NCBI GenBank assembly: GCA_945897395.1
Contig: CAMDFE010000080.1
Location: 1 to 6,832, forward strand
Reading direction: 5' to 3'
Source of the DNA: Chryseobacterium gleum
Lineage (GTDB): Bacteria > Bacteroidota > Bacteroidia > Flavobacteriales_D > Sanyastnellaceae
DNA length: 6,832 nucleotides
Shown: piece by piece, positions 1 through 6,801 of the stretch
Layout: the number at the start of each line of letters is the position of its first letter
How positions within the stretch are numbered: position 1 is the first letter of the stretch
The notes under the pieces: generated by a model
What the model was told of the DNA's origin: nothing
Database searches by the model: none
What the model saw: only the letters and a program-made list of their open reading frames with translations
Position numbers and translations under genes: made by a program

Positions 1-1213
1 CGAATCCTACTTCGTAACCACTAGGGCCCAAATAGACACCTCTCTCCAACAAAAATCTATGAAAAGGTGCAAACAATTGACCGCTGTTTTCAGGAATTTC
101 ATCCATACGACGAATAGCTTTTTCCTTCGAGAAAGAAACCCAAAAAATACTTCCCATATTGAAAATACGGAAGATGTAATTCTTTTGATCGGCATGCGCT
201 TGAATAGCACTTACCATCTTCACTGTCTTTCTTTCTAACTCTTCGTAGAACCCGGGCTTCGCACATTCTTTTAATTGTGCGAGACCAGCTGCCATAGCTA
301 CTGGATTTCCAGAAAGTGTTCCCGCCTGATAAACCGGACCGTCTGGAGCAATCTGAGACATAATTTCTGCGCTTGCACCGTACGCACCTACAGGCATTCC
401 GCCACCAATGATCTTTCCAAATGCAAGAACGTCGGGCTGAATTCCGTAATAACCTGAAGCTCCTTCAAAACCTATACGAAATCCGCTTATGACCTCATCG
501 AATAATAACACTATTCCCTCGCGTGTACAGACCTCACGAAGGTGTTTCAAAAAAACACCGTCCTGAATAAGCAGACCGTTGTTTGCAGGAACGGGCTCAA
601 TAGCGACAACTGCAATTTGTCCGCGGTACATTTCAACTGCCGCATCGAATGCTTCAATATCATTCAACGGAACAACAATTGTTTCGTTGACATAGGCCTG
701 CGGAATTCCGGCGCTGCTTGATGTTCCCAAAGTTGCCAAACCGCTTCCAGCTTTAACCAAAAGCGCATCTACATGTCCGTGATAACATCCTTCAAACTTC
801 AGCACCTTATCTCTTCCAGTATAACCACGAGCTAAGCGAATAGCGCTCATAGCGGCTTCCGTTCCGCTACTTACAAATCTTATCTTCTCTAAGTATTTGT
901 GATGTTGTAAAATGAAGGAAGCCAATTCGTTTTCTTCTCTAGTCGGCGCACCGAAACTCGCACCCTTCGCGGCTGTTGTGCAAATAGCTTCTGTTACCGC
1001 GTCGTTGGCATGTCCTAAAATAAGCGGTCCCCATGAGCAGCAGAAATCAATGAATTCATTTCCATCGGCATCCCAAACATGAGAACCTTTTCCTCTTTCG
1101 AAAAAAACTGGATTTCCTCCTACTGATTTGAATGCTCTTACTGGAGAATTCACTCCACCTGGAAAATACTTCTTCGCTTCCACAAAAAGTGCCTCGCTGT
1201 TGCTCTGTTTCAT
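1..1213 (-). CDS. hemL: Glutamate-1-semialdehyde 2,1-aminomutase, C-terminus cut by window edge
   Basis: This PLP enzyme converts glutamate-1-semialdehyde to 5-aminolevulinate, the last step of the C5 route into haem and other tetrapyrroles, in the cytosol. About 404 codons are visible and the frame is still open at base 1. The family is usually near 430 residues, so roughly the last 25 are outside the window. The N-terminal FPGGVNSPVRAF (residues 17–28) is a family signature and fixes the ATG at 1211–1213. Further on are SSGTEA (115–120, cofactor phosphate region), YHGH (144–147), LLFDEVISGFR (236–246, with the Asp that contacts the PLP ring) and FGKIIGGGMPVGAYG (265–279), in which K267 is the expected Schiff-base lysine. 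All expected active-site residues are present, so it should be functional. It is transcribed divergently from the CotH-fusion gene, with only 15 bases between the outermost possible starts. No Shine-Dalgarno sequence is visible. Family and function are secure from the motifs. Confidence 0.97.
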   Translation of the reverse strand, partial: MKQSNSEALFVEAKKYFPGGVNSPVRAFKSVGGNPVFFERGKGSHVWDADGNEFIDFCCSWGPLILGHANDAVTEAICTTAAKGASFGAPTREENELASFILQHHKYLEKIRFVSSGTEAAMSAIRLARGYTGRDKVLKFEGCYHGHVDALLVKAGSGLATLGTSSSAGIPQAYVNETIVVPLNDIEAFDAAVEMYRGQIAVVAIEPVPANNGLLIQDGVFLKHLREVCTREGIVLLFDEVISGFRIGFEGASGYYGIQPDVLAFGKIIGGGMPVGAYGASAEIMSQIAPDGPVYQAGTLSGNPVAMAAGLAQLKECAKPGFYEELERKTVKMVSAIQAHADQKNYIFRIFNMGSIFWVSFSKEKAIRRMDEIPENSGQLFAPFHRFLLERGVYLGPSGYEVGF

Positions 1214-1231
1214 GATGCAAACTTACGCTTG
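1200..1231 (+). promoter_or_regulatory. Candidate divergent promoter for the CotH-fusion operon
   Basis: TTG at 1200–1202 is followed after 21 bases by TACGCTTG at 1224–1231, one mismatch from TAnnTTTG. Its −7 box overlaps the hemL −7 box (1218–1225) by two bases, so RNA polymerase could hardly occupy both at once. A start site a few bases past 1231 would exclude the TTG codon at 1229 as a translation start and favour the TTG at 1274, leaving a leader of about 35–40 bases. The upstream TTG lies inside the hemL coding region. The evidence is weak. Confidence 0.25.
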
Positions 1232-1245
1232 AACGAGAAAAACAA
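1218..1245 (-). promoter_or_regulatory. Candidate Bacteroidota-type promoter for hemL
   Basis: On the minus strand, TAAGTTTG (plus-strand 1218–1225) fits the Bacteroidota −7 consensus TAnnTTTG exactly. A TTG (plus-strand 1243–1245) lies 17 bases upstream, at the short end of the 17–23 base spacing reported for flavobacterial promoters. Only four bases separate the −7 box from the hemL ATG. Transcription would therefore begin at or next to the start codon, giving a leaderless or nearly leaderless mRNA. This is pattern matching only. A true promoter further into the divergent gene would remove that conclusion. Confidence 0.4.
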
Positions 1246-4200
1246 CGTACTTTCGTTAACCACATTTTTCAACTTGAAATACAGTTTCACCCTTCTCTTA
1301 TTTTTGATTGCTTCCTTTGCTGTAGCAATTGACTTCCCTATTGAGTCCATTCAAAAACTAAGAAAACACGGAATAACCGTTTCTCCCGAATGTGGTGTTT
1401 ACCCGAATAGCATTTCCGTCTCCTTTGAAAACGAATCTTCCTTCAACATTTCCTTTAAACTTGGAACCTCTGATTCTATTGGCTTTCAGAGATACAAGAA
1501 CCCCATTCAACTTAATCAGAACACGTATATTCAAGTTAAACTTGAGGGATCAGGTGCACCTAACACCATTTTTATCGGGACATTCATTGTGGGAAGGAAT
1601 CATACCCTTCCTGTTATCTGTTTGAAGGTTAATCCAAAAGAATTTTTTCCTCCGACTGGAATTTATGACGGAAAGCTTATTGTTGCAGGCTCAAACGTAA
1701 CCCCACCACCCGAGGCAGGGAACCAATTCATTGGCAATTCATGGAAGAAGAACCCAATACCTTGTTTCGCTCAATTCTTTTACAACAATAAATTGGTTGA
1801 AGCTACCGCCTGTCATGTTAAAACCTTCGGCGGATGGACGCTCGGACTTCCAGAAAAATCGCTTCACCTTTATACCGACACGCTCATTGGAAAGAAGGAG
1901 TTCGAATATAAATTTTTCAAAAACAAACCCTACAACGAATTCGAACATTTGGTTTTAAGAACAAGCGGAAGTGACCAAAATTTCACACGCTTCAAAGACA
2001 TTAGCATATCGAGTTTTGCATCAGAACTCATGGTCGACTATATGGATTACCAGCCGGCTATTTTGTATGTCAACGACAGTTACTTCGGGATTATTAACCT
2101 TCGTGAAAAAATTAATAAGGAGTATCTCGGATACAATCACAATGCAGCCAAGGACTTCACCCAGCTGCTCGAGCAAGAAGGTGGAAACTCGAAAGATTAC
2201 CAATCGTTAAAGGCCTTTGCTGCCGCGCATTACGCCGATTCAAACTTCCCCGAGGAAATTGAGAAGTTGATGGATTTGGAAGATTATTTCAATTACAGCT
2301 TTCTCGAAATTTATATCGCGAATGTCGATTCGCGAGGGAACATACGCTATTGGAAAGACGCTTCATCGGAAAACAAGTGGCGTTGGATTTATTACGACGG
2401 TGATTTAGGCTGTGCCGGAAATTTCCACCGCCAGAATTTCTTGTCAGAACGAATAAGTCCTGTCCAAACCGATTGGTACAATCCTACTTGGGCCACCCAC
2501 CTTCTTCGCTACACTACCTTAAACCCTGACCTTCGCAATCGCTTTATTCAGCAGACCTGTCTGCTCATGAGCACGTTCTTGCATAAGGACTCTGTTGTGA
2601 ATCGAGTAGATCAATTTGCCAACGCCATTGCGCCAGAGATTCCGTATCACGTGAATCGATTTCCAATTGAACAAAAAGAAACTGAAAAAGGTTGGCGGAA
2701 CCACGTAAGTAATTACAGAAGGTTTTGGGAAATCAGACCCGTATCTATGCACCGTCATGTAAAAGAAACTTTTGGACTAGGAGACTCTGTGCATCTTTTA
2801 TTGACTACTAATATTCCGAATGAAAAATTATTAATTATCAATGAATCGAAGCTTCATTTCAATAAAGTCGAAGGAGATTTCTTTGCCAATATCCCATTGC
2901 CACTTGCGGTCTCTGAGCATTCATTCCCATACGTATTCAACCAATGGAGCGATGGAGTTAAAGACAAAAAACGCGTTTTAGATTGTTCAGCTTCTCTTGC
3001 AATTGAAGCCACATTCACTCACGCGCCTCCCTCTGAACTGAAAGGTAAATTGCACATCCGCAGATTCGGAAGTGAAATGAGGGCGAAGAGTCCAATGAAG
3101 TGGATTGAAATCATTAATCAAACTAGCGAACCCATAGAACTAAGTGGAATTGTACTTTACGATTCTCCGAATGGAATTGTTGACTCTCTTGCTTTGGGTG
3201 CAACAGCGCAAACGCTTGCACCTCTGAGCTCAGCTATCTTTGTAAGTCGTGCTCACACCAACGCTATTATTGAAGCGCTTCAACTTCCAAATGGAACAAG
3301 TATTTACCCGGTCGACTTTCCAGCGGGATTCAACCAATCACATTCCTTCTATTTAGGCGACAAAGAGAACGCTGTGATCGACAGTATGCTCGTTCAATTT
3401 CCAGACTCTATTTTTACACATGGTAAGCATTTCGTTTGTTTCTTTGACGAAAATGGAAATACCTCTTACGATCGAGTTACGCAAAAAACAAAATTCGACT
3501 GGGACGTAAAAGAAATTAAATCGACAAAACCAATGATGAGTGACCTGAGTGAACTTCCTTTGTGGATCTATTTGAGCAATGGTTTTGCTTTATTGCTTTA
3601 TGTGTTATTGGCTTTTTCCAAAAAAATAAAATGGCGCGATGCTATTCGATATTTCGCATTCACCGCTTTGGCTATTGGACTTCTCTATTGGGCATACAAG
3701 GGCGTTTCTATTCAAGAAATTGTAGGGCAAATTCTTAATACCCATTGGATCTGGATTGTAGCAGCTTTGGTGCTTGAATATGTATCTGTCATGTTCAGAG
3801 GAATTAGATGGAATCAACTGTTGAAACCTCTCGGTCATAAGGCAAACACCTGGAATGCCATACACGCTGTTGCCTTTGGTTACTGCATGAACGATGTGGT
3901 TCCTCGCAGTGGAGAAGTGGCACGCTGCACCCTACTTTTCAAATCAGATAAAATTCCAGTTTCCACTTTGGTTGGAACCGTTATAGTAGAGCGTGTTCTT
4001 GACATGGCTATGTTCGGATTACTTCTGCTCACAGGAATTTTACTATTACCGAGCACTCTCTCTTCACTCATGGACGAAACGAAAAGTCCCGGGTTCACCA
4101 TGGAATTAGGAATTGCATTGCTCCTTCTTGCAATCATTGGAATTTTAGTATTGCGCTATATTTTAAAGCATAGTTTCAAAAATAAATTCATTGAGAAATT

Positions 4201-4630
4201 CGCTGCATTTATTCGCGGCACATGGAGAGCTTTTTTAAGTGTTGGAAAAATTGAAGGCAAAGTCACTTTCATTCTTTTAACCGTTGGAATTTGGACGGCA
4301 TGGTTGTTCATGACATGGTTCAACTTGTTAGCTATTCCTGGATGCGAGCACATGGGACTGAACGAATCTATTTTCCTTTTGATTTGCGCAAGCTTGGCCA
4401 TGTTAGCGCCAACTCCAGGCGGATTGGGAGCATTTCATTCCATAACCATCATTGGATTTATTGTTTTAGGATACGCAGATGAAGGGAATGCGTCTACCTC
4501 ACTTTTAGGCTTAACCTTCGCGACGGTTTCTTGGTCGACCAGAACGCTTATGGAAATTGGATCTGGACTTGTTGGTTTCTTCATTGTATCATACCGAATA
4601 AAAAATGGAAAAACTGCTTCAGCAAATTAA
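1229..4630 (+). CDS. Exported CotH-kinase-like protein fused to LPG_synthase_TM/UPF0104 membrane domain
   Basis: Numbering is from the TTG at 1229. No in-frame ATG occurs before residue 268. The TTG at 1274 is an attractive alternative start because it begins directly at a compact signal peptide (KYSFTLLLFLIASFAVA, 17–33). Residues about 46–106 resemble a chitobiase-C-terminal-like beta-sandwich. Residues about 125–510 are CotH-like (Pfam CotH, atypical protein kinase), with LPVICLKV, the HVKTFGG/EKSLHL region, NLREK (290–294), D367 in NVDSRGN and D390/D392 in WIYYDGDLG. NQWSDGV (571–577) marks a bacterial-repeat module, and about 605–675 looks like a lamin-tail domain. An extra membrane helix (776–796) leads to KKIKWR, then an LPG_synthase_TM region with FRGIRWNQLLKPLG (856–869), NDVVPRSGEVAR (888–899), ERVLDM (921–926) and PTPGGLGAF (1061–1069). 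No lysyl-transferase domain is present, so it should not be called LPG synthase. Its likely role is surface kinase-like or binding activity coupled to lipid or carrier translocation. That role is inference, as is the substrate. It overlaps rfaE2 by 26 nt. Confidence 0.85.
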   Translation: MNEKNNVLSLTTFFNLKYSFTLLLFLIASFAVAIDFPIESIQKLRKHGITVSPECGVYPNSISVSFENESSFNISFKLGTSDSIGFQRYKNPIQLNQNTYIQVKLEGSGAPNTIFIGTFIVGRNHTLPVICLKVNPKEFFPPTGIYDGKLIVAGSNVTPPPEAGNQFIGNSWKKNPIPCFAQFFYNNKLVEATACHVKTFGGWTLGLPEKSLHLYTDTLIGKKEFEYKFFKNKPYNEFEHLVLRTSGSDQNFTRFKDISISSFASELMVDYMDYQPAILYVNDSYFGIINLREKINKEYLGYNHNAAKDFTQLLEQEGGNSKDYQSLKAFAAAHYADSNFPEEIEKLMDLEDYFNYSFLEIYIANVDSRGNIRYWKDASSENKWRWIYYDGDLGCAGNFHRQNFLSERISPVQTDWYNPTWATHLLRYTTLNPDLRNRFIQQTCLLMSTFLHKDSVVNRVDQFANAIAPEIPYHVNRFPIEQKETEKGWRNHVSNYRRFWEIRPVSMHRHVKETFGLGDSVHLLLTTNIPNEKLLIINESKLHFNKVEGDFFANIPLPLAVSEHSFPYVFNQWSDGVKDKKRVLDCSASLAIEATFTHAPPSELKGKLHIRRFGSEMRAKSPMKWIEIINQTSEPIELSGIVLYDSPNGIVDSLALGATAQTLAPLSSAIFVSRAHTNAIIEALQLPNGTSIYPVDFPAGFNQSHSFYLGDKENAVIDSMLVQFPDSIFTHGKHFVCFFDENGNTSYDRVTQKTKFDWDVKEIKSTKPMMSDLSELPLWIYLSNGFALLLYVLLAFSKKIKWRDAIRYFAFTALAIGLLYWAYKGVSIQEIVGQILNTHWIWIVAALVLEYVSVMFRGIRWNQLLKPLGHKANTWNAIHAVAFGYCMNDVVPRSGEVARCTLLFKSDKIPVSTLVGTVIVERVLDMAMFGLLLLTGILLLPSTLSSLMDETKSPGFTMELGIALLLLAIIGILVLRYILKHSFKNKFIEKFAAFIRGTWRAFLSVGKIEGKVTFILLTVGIWTAWLFMTWFNLLAIPGCEHMGLNESIFLLICASLAMLAPTPGGLGAFHSITIIGFIVLGYADEGNASTSLLGLTFATVSWSTRTLMEIGSGLVGFFIVSYRIKNGKTASAN
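3533..3538 (+). other. Possible internal start at the CotH/membrane-domain junction
   Basis: Two consecutive in-frame ATG codons (residues 769–770 of the fusion) lie just before the first membrane helix of the C-terminal half. They could start a separate membrane protein of about 365 residues. The TGA at 3534–3536 in the +1 frame forms an ATGA overlap of the kind seen between coupled operon genes. The other reading frames close just upstream, at TAA 3507–3509 (+1) and TAA 3517–3519 (+2). These features fit either an internal start, an old gene boundary, or chance in A/T-rich sequence. Confidence 0.25.
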
Positions 4631-5075
4631 TGAATGGCGTGAAGCTGGAGAAACCATTGTATTTACCAATGGTGTTTTCGATATTTTGCACGTCGGACAT
4701 GTAACCTATTTGGAAAAAGCTGCTGCGCTTGGCAGCAAGCTAATTATCGGCGTCAATAGCGACGCTTCAGTGCGCAGCTTGAACAAAGGGCCTGAACGTC
4801 CGATTAACCCGGAATGGGCCCGTGTACGCGTGCTTGAAGCACTTCGCTGTGTAGATGCCGCAATCGTATTTTCTGACCACACTCCTCTTGTACTTATTCT
4901 TGCTATTCAGCCCGATATTTTAGTGAAAGGCGGCGATTACAATCCAGATGAAACCGACGAATCGAACAAGACGTACATGGTTGGATCGAAAGAAGTGAAG
5001 GCTTCCGGTGGAACAGCGATTGCTATTCCTTTGGTTGAAGGATTTTCAACAACGAATATTCTCAGTAAGCGTTAA
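4605..5075 (+). CDS. rfaE2: D-glycero-beta-D-manno-heptose 1-phosphate adenylyltransferase, stand-alone RfaE2 type
   Basis: This cytosolic nucleotidyltransferase should adenylylate heptose 1-phosphate with ATP to make ADP-heptose, the precursor of the LPS inner core. The 156 residues are a single cytidylyltransferase-fold domain. FTNGVFDILHVGH (20–32) carries the HxGH nucleotide-binding motif. RPINPEWARVRVLEALRCVD (65–84), LVKGGDY (106–112) and the ending PLVEGFSTTNIL (142–153) are RfaE2 signatures that separate it from TagD-type glycerol-3-phosphate cytidylyltransferases and from FAD synthetases. In E. coli this domain is the C-terminal half of HldE. Here the kinase half is absent, and the window does not show where it or the phosphatase lie. 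The ATG at 4605 begins 26 nt inside the preceding gene in another frame, which suggests translational coupling. The start is supported because EKLLQQINEWREAGETIVF has the usual length before the first beta strand. Confidence 0.93.
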   Translation: MEKLLQQINEWREAGETIVFTNGVFDILHVGHVTYLEKAAALGSKLIIGVNSDASVRSLNKGPERPINPEWARVRVLEALRCVDAAIVFSDHTPLVLILAIQPDILVKGGDYNPDETDESNKTYMVGSKEVKASGGTAIAIPLVEGFSTTNILSKR

Positions 5076-5078
5076 GCT

Positions 5079-5585
5079 TTGGAAATCTTAGCCATACTCG
5101 CAAGTCTTGCCTACACCGTTCTCTATCTCTTAGAATCCGCGTGGTGCTGGCCTTTGGCTATTATCGGTAGCGCAATTTATTTTTATTTATGTCGAAAAGC
5201 CAACCTGCAAGGAGAGAGCTGGCTACAATTGTTCTACGTTGGCTTCGCGGTGTATGGTTGGATAAACGCAACCGCTGCTTTTAACCATCCTGCATGGAAG
5301 CTATCACATCACATTCTTTTTTTATTCGGAGCAATTATTCTGTGGCAATTGCTTTTTCTTATCTTGAAAAAAAGAAATTCGGCACTTCCTCAGCTCGACG
5401 CATTTGTTTTGGCTTTTGCGCTTGCCGGAACAGTTTTGCAAATTTTATATATTGAAAGCAATTGGTACTACTTCATTGCAGTTAATTCCATTTCTATATA
5501 TACTTACTGGACACGCGGACTGAAGAAAAGCATTGTGCTTTATCTCGTTTACTTAGGCCTAAGTATTTACGGAATTATTCAGTAA
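5079..5585 (+). CDS. pnuC: PnuC-family membrane transporter (nicotinamide riboside/vitamin uptake)
   Basis: The 168-residue inner-membrane protein is almost entirely hydrophobic helices and belongs to the PnuC family, facilitators usually for nicotinamide riboside and in some lineages thiamine or riboflavin. Family features are ESAWCWPLAIIGSAIYFYL near the start (19–37), ESWLQLFYVGFAVYGW (46–61), and the second-half counterpart ESNWYYFIAVNSISIYTYW (126–144) followed by LYLVYLGLSIYG (154–165). These repeat the internal pseudo-symmetry of PnuC. It is on the short side for the family. Its only methionine would be the initiator. The frame is closed by TAA at 5073–5075, so TTG at 5079 is the first usable start, three bases after the rfaE2 stop. 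Cotranscription with rfaE2 is likely. No TPP or other riboswitch can fit in that gap, so the usual clue to a thiamine-specific member is absent and the substrate stays undetermined. The gene end overlaps hflX by 11 nt tail to tail. Confidence 0.9.
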   Translation: MEILAILASLAYTVLYLLESAWCWPLAIIGSAIYFYLCRKANLQGESWLQLFYVGFAVYGWINATAAFNHPAWKLSHHILFLFGAIILWQLLFLILKKRNSALPQLDAFVLAFALAGTVLQILYIESNWYYFIAVNSISIYTYWTRGLKKSIVLYLVYLGLSIYGIIQ

Positions 5586-6801
5586 AATCCTCGAAAAGAA
5601 AATCGTTGTATGGGAAACGAACAATGTGAATTTCGCGTGCGCGATTGTATAAGATTTCGCGAAATTCTTCCACATGTATTTTCTTCGCGGCACTCATGAA
5701 CACAACATCTTCAGAACCCATGCGCGACATCCAAGATTCTTCCAATTCCTCAAGCGAATAATTCTCAATGGTCTTGGGTGTTAAGTCGTCTTCCTCTTTT
5801 TCAATAAATGAATAAGCATCTATTTTGTTAAAAGCAAGAATCATGGGCTTGTCACCCGCTCCAATTTCTTGAAGTGTTTCCATAACAACCTTATAATGAT
5901 CTTCAAATTGCGGATGAGAAATATCTACAATATGCACCAATAAATCTGCCTCGCGAACTTCATCTAACGTGCTCTTGAACGATTCTATCAATTGGTGAGG
6001 GAGTTTCCGAATGAAACCCACTGTATCACTTAACAACAAAGGCAAATTCTTCACCACAACCTTGCGCACCGTAGTATCTAACGTTGCGAATAATTTATTC
6101 TCTGCCAACACTTCACTCTTACTCATCATGTTCATGATGGTAGACTTCCCTACGTTGGTATATCCAACCAAAGCAACACGAACCATGGCCCCACGATTTC
6201 CGCGTTGTGTGGTTTTCTGACGGTCAATGACTTTTAAATCTTCTTTCAACTTCGCAATTCGATCACGAATAATTCTTCGGTCTGTTTCAATTTGAAGCTC
6301 ACCCGGACCGCGCATTCCAATTCCACCTTTCTGTCTTTCCAAGTGCGTCCACAAACGCGTTAAGCGCGGAAGCAAATACTGATACTGTGCTAATTCAACT
6401 TGAACTTTCGCATGAGCGGTTTGTGCGCGTGCCGCGAAAATATCGAGAATCAAATTGTTTCGATCTAAAATCTTCACCTTGTGATCATCGTCGTTGAATA
6501 AGTTCTCTAGATTACGCAATTGAGAAGGAGAAAGTTCATCGTCGAAGATGACCATGTCTACTTCATTTTCGTAAACGAAATTCTTTATCTCTTCAATCTT
6601 TCCAGAACCCACGAAGGTTCTGTTATCCGGATGATCAAGACTTTGCCAATAGCGCTTCACACATAACGCGTCGGCTGTGGTAGCCAAGAAAGCCAACTCG
6701 TCCAGATACTCTGTCAGAACATCAATGTTCTGTCGCTTATTCACTATCCCAACAAGCACACAGGTCTCTTGGGGTTTCTTCGTCTCTTGTAGTTTTGCCA
6801 T
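5575..6801 (-). CDS. hflX: GTPase HflX, ribosome-associated
   Basis: HflX binds the 50S subunit and, in studied bacteria, splits or rescues stalled 70S ribosomes under stress such as heat. The 408 residues hold the N-terminal HflX domain (about 15–130, with ELAFLATTADA and TFVGSGKIEEI), a helical linker containing GGIGMRGPGE (159–168), and the G domain: G1 GYTNVGKS (213–220), G2 in ATLDTTVR (239–246), G3 DTVGFIRKLP (259–268), G4 NKID (325–328) and G5 SAAK (370–373). All GTP-binding motifs are intact. About 40 mostly acidic residues lie between G4 and G5, longer than I recall for the E. coli protein and typical, from memory, of Bacteroidota homologues. The ATG at 6799–6801 is the natural start. 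A minus-strand TAA (6803–6805) ends one base before it, so an upstream gene could run straight into hflX. There is no space for a stand-alone terminator between hflX and pnuC. Confidence 0.97.
   Translation of the reverse strand: MAKLQETKKPQETCVLVGIVNKRQNIDVLTEYLDELAFLATTADALCVKRYWQSLDHPDNRTFVGSGKIEEIKNFVYENEVDMVIFDDELSPSQLRNLENLFNDDDHKVKILDRNNLILDIFAARAQTAHAKVQVELAQYQYLLPRLTRLWTHLERQKGGIGMRGPGELQIETDRRIIRDRIAKLKEDLKVIDRQKTTQRGNRGAMVRVALVGYTNVGKSTIMNMMSKSEVLAENKLFATLDTTVRKVVVKNLPLLLSDTVGFIRKLPHQLIESFKSTLDEVREADLLVHIVDISHPQFEDHYKVVMETLQEIGAGDKPMILAFNKIDAYSFIEKEEDDLTPKTIENYSLEELEESWMSRMGSEDVVFMSAAKKIHVEEFREILYNRAREIHIVRFPYNDFLFEDFTE

Noticed and set aside
1244..1257. Small inverted repeat AACG–6 nt–CGTT in the divergent region
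   Set aside because: A four-base stem is too short to act as a terminator and is expected by chance. There is no sign of a longer operator.
3605..4401. Minus-strand open frames of about 80 residues inside the membrane half
   Set aside because: They lie fully within a strongly supported gene, show no recognisable domain and fit ordinary antisense open frames.
3533..4630. Naming the C-terminal half a lysylphosphatidylglycerol synthase
   Set aside because: Only the membrane region of that family is present. The soluble aminoacyl-transferase domain is absent, so a synthase activity is not supported.
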